A DNA stretch of 27,303 bases from JBGTLW01 sp041743835. GTDB lineage: Bacteria > Planctomycetota > Phycisphaerae > Phycisphaerales > Phycisphaeraceae. The stretch is taken from NCBI GenBank assembly GCA_041743835.1, contig JBGTLW010000101.1:1-27303 (forward strand), given 5' to 3'. Made by a program: the position numbers and the translations under genes. Below, in pieces: positions 16,953 to 24,561 of the stretch (position 1 is the stretch's first letter; every line of letters starts with the position of its first letter). The notes under the pieces were generated by a model. It saw only the letters and a program-made list of their open reading frames with translations, ran no database searches and had not been told where the DNA came from.

Positions 16953-17369
16953 ATGATGTTGTCGAGGATGGTGATGCGGCAGAAGCAGTACCTGGTTGCG
17001 ATCCAAGCCCTTGATGATGAGGCGCTGCTGTTGCACACCATGCATGACGCGGATGAGGTTCAGGGCATCGAAGAGATCCGGGATGACCTGCCCAAAGGTG
17101 TGAAGACCAACACCAAAGAGGTGGCTACGGCCGAGCAATTGATCAAGTCTATGAGTGGCGAGTTTGATACAACACAGTACAAGGACGAGTACCGCGAGCA
17201 GATGCGCGAGCTGATCGAAACCAAAGCTGAGGGCGGCGCCGCACGCGAGGTGGCCGATGAAGATGACGAAGACATCCTGCCGACATTCGACCTGATGGCA
17301 GCACTAAAGAAGAGCGCCGAGCAACGTGCCGGCAACGACCGCGTACTATCAGCCCATCGTGGACCTTAA
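16953..17369 (+). pseudogene. C-terminal remnant of bacterial Ku (NHEJ end-binding protein)
   Basis: This 138-codon frame corresponds only to the C-terminal half of a bacterial Ku protein. MVMRQKQYLVAIQ and LLLHTMHDADEVQ are the end of the beta-barrel. The segment with AEQLIKSMSGEFD and the KDEYREQMRELIETKAEGG helix are the conserved C-terminal arm. The Asp/Glu-rich linker and DLMAALKKSAEQ end are also typical. A full Ku is about 260-290 residues. The N-terminal dimerisation and DNA-ring part is missing: the frame has a stop at 16926-16928, and the 200 bp before it show no Ku sequence in any frame. No LigD ligase gene is nearby. It overlaps the EAL gene by 44 bp. It is probably non-functional for end joining. 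Confidence 0.8.
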
Positions 17370-18048
17370 CACCGGGCTGGTGCTCGGCGCCGAAGCGCTC
17401 GCACGGTTTGTCGAGCGCGATGGCACGGTGCGTTTGCCTGCCGGAATCATCGAACGGATCGAAGGAAGCATGGATGACCTTGAGGCCTTCACTCACAAGT
17501 TGTTCCGATGTGTTGCGGAGCAAGCGGGGCCACTGCTCGACAGGCACCGGGGCTTTTACATCAGCGTCAACATGCCGCCGGTCATCCTCGGCTCACCCAA
17601 CCTGAAGCGGATATTTGAAGAATCCCGTTTAGACAGATACACCGACCGGCTGGTCTGCGAAATCACCGAACGCCAGGTGCTGACCGATGCGGGACGCGAC
17701 GCACTCGCCATCGTTCGCCCGCTGGGGCTGCGCATTGCTGTGGATGACTTCGGCACAGGTGCCAGCGGCCTCAAGCAATTGATCGGCCTGCCGCTGGACA
17801 TCCTGAAGATCGATAAATCTGAAGTGGACCCCCTGCTGAAAGACCCCTCAGCAGACCGGCTCATGCGCGGGTTGGTCGCTTTGGCCTCCGCGTTGCGCGT
17901 GAAAGTCATAGCCGAAGGTGTCGAATCCCGCGAGCAGGCCTTCTTCCTGCGAGCCGTCGGCGTCGACGCCGCTCAGGGCTGGCTGTGGAGCAAAGCCGTT
18001 GAAGCAGACACACTGGAGCGGCTCATCACATCAGACCATCCCATTTAA
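17326..18048 (+). CDS. EAL-domain cyclic-di-GMP phosphodiesterase
   Basis: This encodes a 240-residue stand-alone EAL domain predicted to hydrolyse c-di-GMP to pGpG in the cytoplasm. All usual catalytic and metal-binding motifs are visible: AEALARF (EAL), SVNMPP (Asn), CEITER (Glu), DDFGTG (Asp-Asp), LKIDKS (Lys), AEGVES (Glu) and AQGWLWSKA (Gln). It begins with a GTG at 17326 directly at YYQPIVDLNTG, so the short helix that usually precedes this strand is missing. Only six codons separate the GTG from an upstream stop. There is no sensor, GGDEF or membrane segment. The start lies within the last 44 bp of the Ku remnant in another frame, with no clear ribosome binding site. An N-terminal truncation by the rearrangement that cut Ku is possible. 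Confidence 0.85.
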   Translation: MPATTAYYQPIVDLNTGLVLGAEALARFVERDGTVRLPAGIIERIEGSMDDLEAFTHKLFRCVAEQAGPLLDRHRGFYISVNMPPVILGSPNLKRIFEESRLDRYTDRLVCEITERQVLTDAGRDALAIVRPLGLRIAVDDFGTGASGLKQLIGLPLDILKIDKSEVDPLLKDPSADRLMRGLVALASALRVKVIAEGVESREQAFFLRAVGVDAAQGWLWSKAVEADTLERLITSDHPI

Positions 18049-18155
18049 CACATCATCCGTCCAACCATGCATCGCTCGCACCGCCTCCAACTCCCGCTAC
18101 GCGACCACCTCCGGTAGGATGGTGACTACTGCAGTATCGCATCGGCTGTGTGGCT

Positions 18156-19323
18156 TCACGGGATCAGGACGACCTTGATACAGCCGTCTTGTTTATCGCG
18201 GAACTTCTCGTAGGCCGCCGGGGCGTCCTCCAGTTTCACCTTATGCGTGATGACGAACGATGGATCGATCTCCCCGCTCTGCACCTTTTCCAGCAAGGGC
18301 GCAAGGTAGCGCTCCACGTGCGTCTGACCCATCTTGCACTGCAACCCCTTATTCATCCCCGGGCCCCAGGTCAGCGACACGCTGCTGAAATAATCGCCCG
18401 GAACCGAGACCTTGCCGCCCTTTCGGCAGCACGGATGATTTCGTTCGGGACAAGCGGGCGGTAGCTGCCCATGTGCATCGCGGTCTTGGCGCGTTCGATC
18501 GCGTCCATCAGACCGCCCGCCGCGTGGTTCTCCGCCCCCACCGCGTCGATGCACCAGTCCGGGCCACGTCCGTCGGTCATGCTCTGCAGCGCTGCGTAAA
18601 CGTCCTGATCCTCGAAGTTGATCACCTCCGCCTTGCCGTGCGTCCGCGCCATCCCAAGCCGTTCGGCCACACAATCAATCGCGATGACCCGACCCGCCCC
18701 GAGCATCCACGCACTCTTGATCGCGAACTGGGCCACCGGCCCACAGCCCCAGACCGCCACCGTTTCGCCCGGCTGAATGTCGCAGTTCTCCGCAGCCATG
18801 TAACCGGTCGGGAAAACGTCGGATAGGAAAACCACCTGATCGTCGGCCAGACCCTCGGGTACTTTGATCGGCCCGTTGTCGGCGAACGGCACGCGCAGGT
18901 ACTCCGCATGCCCGCCAGCGTACCCCCAAGCATCTGCGTGAAGCCGAACAGACCGGCGGGCGAGTGACCCATCTGCTTGCGAGCCATCTCGGCGTTGCGG
19001 TTCGAGTTGTCGCAGAGGCTGAACAAAGTGCGGTCGCAGAAGAAACACGACCCGCACGCCAGCGTAAATGGCACCACGACGCAGTCACCCTTAGCTAGGT
19101 TTCTCACTAACTTGCCGAACTCAATGACCTCACCCATCGGTTCGTGGCCGATGATGTCGCCGGCCTCCATCGCGGGTGCCGCCCCAACCATCAGGTGCAG
19201 GTCCGTCCCGCATATGCCCGAGGCGGTGATGCGCACGATCACATCGCCATCGTTTTCGATGACGGGGTCGGGAACGTCGTCCGCCCACAAGTCGTTGCGG
19301 CCGTGCCAGGTTACAGCTTTCAT
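18156..19323 (-). pseudogene. Zinc-dependent alcohol dehydrogenase with two one-base frameshifts
   Basis: Three overlapping frames together encode one medium-chain, Zn- and NAD-dependent alcohol dehydrogenase, related to glutathione-independent formaldehyde dehydrogenase-like proteins. Frame 1 (from ATG 19323, AGGAG 5 nt upstream) has the catalytic zinc motif GICGTDLHL with GHE, and the four structural Cys in CGSCFFCDRTLFSLC. It ends at QMLGG. Frame 2 continues with YAGGHAEYLRVPFADNGPI and the nucleotide-binding VWGCGPVAQFA. Frame 3 carries GGKVSVPGDYFSS to IKVVLIP. The shifts map to a C5 run at 18923-18927 and to GG at 18425-18426 on the plus strand. Each is explained by loss of one base. 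Restoring both gives 390 codons, the normal family length. These may be real lesions or homopolymer sequencing errors. Confidence 0.85.
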
Positions 19324-19755
19324 GGTTTCTCCTACTCAGGTGATATCAGTCAAGAACACACGACATTCACTATTCTGCGAGCTTTTCTCCGTCATACGCT
19401 GCGCCCAAGTCTCGTGTAAACAAAAATAAACCGACGTGGTTCATTTCCCCTCGAAAGGGGGGCGAAACCACGTCGGCTTACTCTTCACAAGCCGGCCACC
19501 TGTGTGACATGCTCGTTAACTTGTCATCCGTCAGCTATGCGTTTTGTATGCACTTGCTACACTGATACCTGCACTTTAGCGCGACAAAAATCGGGAGGCA
19601 AGAGAGAAGGTGTCAAATCCTATGACTGCAACACACGGTCGTAATCGCGCGATCTCGTGGTACGGCCATAGCTTTAGGCACGGCTGTGCTCACCACCCGC
19701 ATCGGTGACAAAGCCCAAGGCACGGGCTATGTCGCGGCAGGCAGTCTGCTCGGCA
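19324..19755. other. 432-bp region: terminator and possible gene remnant
   Basis: Between the broken alcohol dehydrogenase and the GH3-like gene, this region holds the 19431-19476 hairpin terminator and, from about 19662 on, a plus-strand stretch resembling the end of a cation/proton antiporter. The part from 19480 to 19620 shows no gene or structure that I can support. Confidence 0.5.
19419..19476 (-). terminator. Strong rho-independent terminator of the six-gene operon
   Basis: Arms CCGACGTGGTT (19431-19441) and AACCACGTCGG (19466-19476) are perfectly complementary. An inner stem CCCCT/AGGGG is closed by a CGAA loop. Reading on the minus strand, the hairpin is followed immediately by TTTATTTTTGTTT, a good U-tract. 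It lies about 280 nt downstream of the last gene of the leftward operon and separates it from the alcohol dehydrogenase remnant. Confidence 0.75.
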
Positions 19756-19799
19756 TCATTGTGTTTCCACTGGTGCGGGCGACTCTGCTGATCGCGTGA
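19662..19799 (+). pseudogene. Possible C-terminal remnant of a cation:proton antiporter
   Basis: This plus-strand frame encodes an Ala/Gly-rich hydrophobic end with GTGYVAAGSLLGIIVFPLV before a stop. It resembles the last two helices of CPA-type antiporters, which often end in an AAL(V)GAGMLSVLLFPL-like helix. No N-terminal part is present: in-frame codons reach a stop at 19623-19625. The end overlaps the last 14 codons of the GH3-like gene on the other strand. Chance resemblance is possible because the region is short. Confidence 0.3.
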
Positions 19800-21324
19800 T
19801 GGACAAGGCGATGATGGGTCGCAAGGCGGTTGCGTCGACCAGCACGGGGGGTTTCGCTGCTCCGAGCGCTGTATTGCCGATCGTTTGGGTATTGCGAATC
19901 GTCTCGGTTTGGCCTAGCCACACCACGGCTAGATCATCGAGTTGATTCAACCGGCGACAAAGGTCGTAATGCGGATTGGCTCGGAGGGCTGCGTCTAGAA
20001 CTGCGGCGAAAGTTGCGGGTGGTGGGTGCGGGCCGGTTAGCGCTAGGATGTAGCGTGTGGGGGCTTGGCTGGATTCAGGGCCGAGCACCACGGCGTAGGG
20101 TTGATATCCCGTCTGGTCGCGGGCCTGCCAGATGGCGTTAATCGCGTGGCTCTCGTGGAGTTTCTCGCCACAGGTGTCGGAAGTGTTGCGGTCGCGGCCG
20201 ACAAACTGGAGGGTGGGTGCTGCGTGGAGATAGCCGGTGACGCGGACCTGGTCTGCGGTTCGGTAACGGTAGAGGCCGCCCACGGTGGTCACCACGGTTT
20301 CGTAGGTTTCGCCTTCGGTGAGCTCGACGGCCGTTTTGGTGTTTCCGCGGGCATCGAGAAACTCGAAGAAGTGAGATGTCAGTGCCAGCGGGTACGCACC
20401 TTGATACGGGATTGTGGTCCAGCATTCGGACGCCAGTATGCCCTTGGGTTGAATGGCCACGCCGTTGAGACGCTGGCGTAGCCGGTCAAATGGCAGTGCG
20501 GCCGCCGCATCTGCCCAGGCGCTGACTACGGTAAGTTGTGGCCAGATGTGTGGGATGTCGGTGGGGCTGAGCCGGTCAAGCTCGCGCGCCCGCTGGCGTG
20601 GCAGGCGTTGCAGCAGGTCTGGCCAGTGTTGCGTGAGATCATCGAGTAGTAAGGTGAGGAACGATGGGTGCCAAATTGAGACGAGCGAGAGGTTGCGTGC
20701 GCGCAGAAGATGGGTGAGTGTGGCCTGACGGAACGCGGAAATGTCGGTGATCTGCCGCACACTTGATGGCACCGCAAGCAAACGGCCGACAAGCATACGG
20801 CCGAGCGGGCCGAGGTAGGCGGTGTCGTCTTCAAACCCTATCGGAACGGCTGCATCTTGGTCTTCAGTGATGGCGGGCGAGATCGACCAGTAGGCCCGAC
20901 CCTTGGCTGCGCCAATATGTTCGCGAAACAACGAGCGGACCCAAGGGGCGAGGGCTGAGTCGAACGATTGCTTCAGGGCCTTGGTGTATGGGATGAGCTT
21001 GCGTGGCCCGGTTGAGCCACTTGTGGGGATGAGGTGGGTGACGCGGTCGGTGGTGAGGATGCCCTGTGTGCCCCGACGGATGGCTTCGATGTCGGCCTCG
21101 TGGGATGTGTAATCGCCTAGCGGCACTTGATCGCGGAAGCCATTGATTCCCCAGTCGGGATTGAGGCGATGCCGCTTGCCGAAAGCGGTGGCGTGGTTCT
21201 CACTCAGGATTCGAGAGAGTACCCGCTGTTGCGCGGCAAGGGGATCGTGAAGCGCATCGCTGAAACGTTGCTCCTTCTTGCGATAGCCCGCGCTCCAGAT
21301 GCTATTGAGGGCCCGACAGAGCAT
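19756..21324 (-). CDS. GH3-family acyl-adenylate ligase (auxin-responsive GH3-like)
   Basis: This encodes a 522-residue member of the GH3 family, known best from plants, where enzymes such as JAR1 adenylate a carboxylate (jasmonate, auxin, benzoate) and join it to an amino acid. The ATP/phosphate loop TSGSTG is at residues 101-106, followed by PRKLIPYT. The central region has TVVSAWADAA and GILASECWTTIP, and the second nucleotide-binding part is VVTTVGGLYRYRTADQVRVTG. FVGRDRNTSDTCGEKLHE is the hinge and C-terminal lobe start. It should form an acyl-AMP and transfer it to an amine. It is the last gene of the six-gene operon, 8 nt after the GNAT-like gene, with AGGGG just upstream. Substrates are unknown; relation to auxin is not implied. 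Confidence 0.88.
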   Translation of the reverse strand: MLCRALNSIWSAGYRKKEQRFSDALHDPLAAQQRVLSRILSENHATAFGKRHRLNPDWGINGFRDQVPLGDYTSHEADIEAIRRGTQGILTTDRVTHLIPTSGSTGPRKLIPYTKALKQSFDSALAPWVRSLFREHIGAAKGRAYWSISPAITEDQDAAVPIGFEDDTAYLGPLGRMLVGRLLAVPSSVRQITDISAFRQATLTHLLRARNLSLVSIWHPSFLTLLLDDLTQHWPDLLQRLPRQRARELDRLSPTDIPHIWPQLTVVSAWADAAAALPFDRLRQRLNGVAIQPKGILASECWTTIPYQGAYPLALTSHFFEFLDARGNTKTAVELTEGETYETVVTTVGGLYRYRTADQVRVTGYLHAAPTLQFVGRDRNTSDTCGEKLHESHAINAIWQARDQTGYQPYAVVLGPESSQAPTRYILALTGPHPPPATFAAVLDAALRANPHYDLCRRLNQLDDLAVVWLGQTETIRNTQTIGNTALGAAKPPVLVDATALRPIIALSITRSAESPAPVETQ

Positions 21325-21332
21325 TGCATCCC

Positions 21333-22058
21333 CTAGCTGCGCGCTACATTGCGGCGTCCGGGGCCAAGCATGCGCTGCCCGGCGGGCGTGAGGTTATCAG
21401 TATCAAGCGAGGCAAATGACACCAGCTCATCGCCCACAGAGTGGTGGGGATTTCGTTTGCAGAAGTAGGCGACGTGCGGGTCGGCCAATCGATGAGGCGG
21501 GATACCGCCGAGTTTTTCGCTAAGCCGCTGGGGGTGATCGAGTTGCACAATACCCGATGCGGGGTCGAACTGATCACCCCATCGCGCAGCAGCCAGGCGA
21601 TTCATGCAAGCGACAGCCGCGGGGTCGGGGTCTGCGTCGATCGACGGGTAGAACCGCCGAACGAAGACGGGCAGGAAGCGATACGTCCTGTAGCCAGACG
21701 TGATGAGCAGCCAGTAGAGGCCGCAGTTGCCAGTCTGGTGGTGTAGTTGATGCACTGCACGGACCCATGTACGGGGCAGTTGGCTCGTTCCCCAAGCGTG
21801 TGGGGCGACGATGGTGTCGCCGGAGCAGATGACCGTGGCCGGTTCGCCGGTTGGGCCAATATCCGAATATAACGCAAAAGTCGAGAAGCCTGCCAGCTTC
21901 TCCCGGTTATCCATCAGCAAGATCGCGTGTGACTTCTGCGAGAGGTCCGCTTCGAAGCATCGCCGTGTTGTGCCGATAAAATGCTTCGCAAGCAACACGA
22001 ACATCGCATCGCGTTCGTGCGCCGTGAGCGAGTCAATAGTACTGAGTGACGATCTCAT
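21333..22058 (-). CDS. GNAT-fold-like protein, function unknown
   Basis: This encodes a 241-residue cytoplasmic protein that I recognise only loosely. Its layout resembles the acyl-CoA N-acyltransferase fold: an N-terminal helix pair with a Phe-rich segment, then strands SHAILLMDNREKLAGFSTFA and TVICSGDTIVAPHAWG, followed by a helix and YWLLITSGYRTYRFLPVF. The strand-turn after GDTIV corresponds to where acetyl-CoA binds, but the R/Q-x-x-G-x-G/A loop is not clear. It starts with ATG 22058 overlapping the TGA of the preceding GNAT gene (ATGA) and is followed 8 nt later by the GH3-like gene. Co-translation with an acyltransferase and an acyl ligase suggests acyl-group chemistry, but a non-enzymatic partner role is equally possible. 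Confidence 0.7.
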   Translation of the reverse strand: MRSSLSTIDSLTAHERDAMFVLLAKHFIGTTRRCFEADLSQKSHAILLMDNREKLAGFSTFALYSDIGPTGEPATVICSGDTIVAPHAWGTSQLPRTWVRAVHQLHHQTGNCGLYWLLITSGYRTYRFLPVFVRRFYPSIDADPDPAAVACMNRLAAARWGDQFDPASGIVQLDHPQRLSEKLGGIPPHRLADPHVAYFCKRNPHHSVGDELVSFASLDTDNLTPAGQRMLGPGRRNVARS

Positions 22059-23176
22059 AGCGTTGCGATCTCCATCCAGACCGGGCGATCGTCAAGATCG
22101 ATCGTGTCCGGCGTCTTGGTGACAGCGTAAATCACGCTCTGGGTGATCCATGGGCGGTAGCGCTTCATGAGTAGCTTCAGCAATGGGGTGTTTGCGGGCA
22201 GCCCGAAGGAGAGCAATGGAATCCCGCGCGACGCAGCTAACAAACAAGCGGCATTTAGCAGTGCAATCGCGGTGTCGGCGTCGTCCAGATTAAAAGCCGC
22301 GTGACTTGCGTAGGCCATCTCAAGCCTGCTGCCGGGCCGGGGCAGTGTGGGTTTTCCAGCAAGCGTCAAGCCTAGGTTGATGGCGGCGCGCGCGCGCTGG
22401 ATAGAAAGGGCATAGCCAGTGACCACAAGTTGCCGAGCCGCACGCTGGTCCCAAAGTGTGAGGCAGCCAGTAGGGTTCGTGTGGTTGCCATGCGCGAGGT
22501 GCGTCACGCTTCCAACCGTTGGAGGTGTCGGCCTGGCGAAGTCACTGGCGGGAAAACTTGTCGGCCTGCCATGAAAGCGTGTGTTGTAGTTTGTATAGAT
22601 CTCCTGCGCGGTGGTCGTGTCAATGATCGCTGTGTTTCCCGCTTTCGACAGATGCCCAGCCCGCTCGGTTCGCAAAGTTAGCGTAGTGATTCGTCCGACT
22701 GGGATGTATGTGGGCAAGCCCGGCAGCCCCTTCTCCAGCCCCCGCCGGACCACCGTGTTGTCAGCCATGATGCTGGTGAGATCGTAGGGGGCCTGGTCCG
22801 ATGTGCGGGTCTTGTCAAGAACCGCAAAGCACTGGCCGAGCACCTTGATCGCTGTGCGTAGGGGCGTGTCACATCGAAGCCCGCCCAGATAGCCCACGCG
22901 GCTCGAACTGCCGTTGACCATCAGGTCTTGTACCGCACGGTAGCCGTACCCGATCACTGCATCATCCCGCTGAGTGTCTCGCACCACCACCTCATGGATC
23001 AAGTCGCCAGCTATTCGCATGGCCTGCCTGTGATCCGGCTCATGGGGTGTGGCGATCGCGATGCGGCCCGGCATGGGCAGCCGCAGCAGTCGGCGGATCG
23101 CCGAATCGTCGCCGCGCTGCGCTGGCCCGCATCTCAGTCGCTCGGCGGTCGCGGGTTGTGAAGCGAGGGTCGTCAT
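22055..23176 (-). CDS. GNAT-family N-acyltransferase-like protein
   Basis: This encodes a 373-residue protein resembling GNAT acyltransferases, possibly with two tandem GNAT-like halves. The N-terminal half contains the typical order strand-strand-helix in VIGYGYRAVQDLMVNG, SRVGYLGGLRCDTPLRTAIKVLGQCF and SIMADNTVVRRGLEKGLPGLPTY. The second half has QLVVTGYALSIQ and a GIPLLSFGLPANTPLLKLL segment. The start at ATG 23176 is chosen over the upstream possibility at 23338: this ATG overlaps the TGA of the preceding radical SAM gene (ATGA), and the added 54 residues are low-complexity and lie over that gene. Family members transfer acyl groups from acyl-CoA to amines. The substrate is unknown, but the GH3-like ligase in the same operon fits an amide or acyl product. 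Confidence 0.75.
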   Translation of the reverse strand: MTTLASQPATAERLRCGPAQRGDDSAIRRLLRLPMPGRIAIATPHEPDHRQAMRIAGDLIHEVVVRDTQRDDAVIGYGYRAVQDLMVNGSSSRVGYLGGLRCDTPLRTAIKVLGQCFAVLDKTRTSDQAPYDLTSIMADNTVVRRGLEKGLPGLPTYIPVGRITTLTLRTERAGHLSKAGNTAIIDTTTAQEIYTNYNTRFHGRPTSFPASDFARPTPPTVGSVTHLAHGNHTNPTGCLTLWDQRAARQLVVTGYALSIQRARAAINLGLTLAGKPTLPRPGSRLEMAYASHAAFNLDDADTAIALLNAACLLAASRGIPLLSFGLPANTPLLKLLMKRYRPWITQSVIYAVTKTPDTIDLDDRPVWMEIATL

Positions 23177-24561
23177 GCTTCGATTAACGCTATGTCGTGG
23201 GTCTCGTCGCCCAGGGGCATACCGCTGCGTCCCTCCACGTCGCGCTGGTGCATGGCATTGATCACCAGATAATTTGCCAGCATGTATAAACTCTGGCGGT
23301 TGACCTTGGCAGTCGCGCGTTGGCGTATGCTCGCCCAACTGTAGAACGCCCGCCTCGCATGGAGGCAGAGTGTTTCAAGCTCGTTGGCTGTCATGCCCAC
23401 CGGCGTGAACGGCACCATGTTGTATCGGTAGGCCGGGTTAAGCCACCAGTCTTCGTAGATCAGTCGCCCCTGCCCGCGAAGCCTGTCGTACAGCGGCGTT
23501 CCCGGGAATGGTGTGATGTGATTGAACGCCGCGATAAATAGTCCCTGCTCCTGAGCAAACCGCACCGAGCTTTGCATGGTCTCCGGGCCGTCGCCGTCGT
23601 AGCCGAAGACGAACGTGCCGTAGATGCGCAGGCCGTACCGACGGAAGTTCGCCAGCGCCTCAGCCGGGCCGCCGCGCATCAGGTTAAAGCCCTTATTCAT
23701 CACCCGCAGCCGCGATTCATCCAGGCTCTCCAACCCGATGAGCAGCCCCTGGCACCCACTCCGCTTGAGCAGGTCCAAAGCCTCCTCATCCCACGCCGCG
23801 GTAATCGAGGACTGGCTGACCCACCGCACCTTCAGGGGGATCAGCGCGCGCATGAAATCCTTGGCAGCCTCAAGGTCCGAGCAGATGTTGTCATCCACAA
23901 AGAAGATCATCTGCCCCGGGCGTTTGACCTGCCTCACCTCTTCGAGCACCGCGTCGATCGGGCGGTGGGCCTGTGTCGCGCTGAAATAGCTCTGGATCGC
24001 GCAGAAGTCGCACTTGAACCGGCAGCCGCGCGCAAACTCAACCAGACCCATCGGCAGGTAACGCTTGCCGCGGAAGATCGAGCGGTCGGGCTTGACGCGC
24101 TCAAGGCTCGGCCGTGATTCCTGGCGGTAGAGCTTCTGCGGCCTGCCGTGGCGGTAATCATCGATCACCCGTGGCAGCAACCCCTCCGCCTCACCAACAA
24201 CTACAGACTCGGCATACCGGCAGACCTCATCAGTACACAGCGTCGCGTGGAACCCGCCCATCACAACCGGGATACCGCGCTTCCGATACTCGCTGGCGAT
24301 CTGATAGCTCCGCCGCGCTGTGTAAGTCTCCACGCTGATCAAAACCAGGTCTGTCGGCTCGTTGTAAGGTATCTTCTCCAAGCGGTCATCATGGAATCGG
24401 CGCTCCACGTCGCCAGGCAAAAGGCCCGCGATCGTCGCCGCCGGCAGCGGCTGCATCTTCCAGGTGCGGATGTACCGCCTCATCGAGGCGGTCCGGCCGA
24501 CACACGGGTGGATGATGGTGACGCGGAAGGATCGGGCTATGGCGGACGGTGATGCGATCAC
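23173..24561 (-). CDS. B12-binding radical SAM enzyme (second of the operon)
   Basis: This encodes a 462-residue radical SAM enzyme with an N-terminal cobalamin-binding Rossmann-like domain (about residues 12-140; GIPVVMGGFHAT, VVVGEAEG). The radical SAM barrel (about 170-390) has its [4Fe-4S] cluster motif CRFKCDFC at C180, C184, C187. FFVDDNICSD, GCQGLLIGLESLDESRL and FVFGYDGDGPETM are typical barrel strands. The classical DxHxxG of B12-binding domains is not evident, so cobalamin may bind base-on-free or weakly, as in several class B enzymes. Such enzymes methylate unactivated carbons, form ethers or rings, or rearrange. The GTG at 24561 overlaps the TGA of the Rieske gene (GTGA). Homology to the first radical SAM protein is visible, so an ancient duplication is likely. 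Confidence 0.9.
   Translation of the reverse strand: MIASPSAIARSFRVTIIHPCVGRTASMRRYIRTWKMQPLPAATIAGLLPGDVERRFHDDRLEKIPYNEPTDLVLISVETYTARRSYQIASEYRKRGIPVVMGGFHATLCTDEVCRYAESVVVGEAEGLLPRVIDDYRHGRPQKLYRQESRPSLERVKPDRSIFRGKRYLPMGLVEFARGCRFKCDFCAIQSYFSATQAHRPIDAVLEEVRQVKRPGQMIFFVDDNICSDLEAAKDFMRALIPLKVRWVSQSSITAAWDEEALDLLKRSGCQGLLIGLESLDESRLRVMNKGFNLMRGGPAEALANFRRYGLRIYGTFVFGYDGDGPETMQSSVRFAQEQGLFIAAFNHITPFPGTPLYDRLRGQGRLIYEDWWLNPAYRYNMVPFTPVGMTANELETLCLHARRAFYSWASIRQRATAKVNRQSLYMLANYLVINAMHQRDVEGRSGMPLGDETHDIALIEA

Noticed and set aside
23177..23338. N-terminal extension of the GNAT gene by 54 codons
   Set aside because: It overlaps the radical SAM gene, is Arg/Gly/His-rich and has no fold. The ATGA-coupled ATG at 23176 is the natural start.
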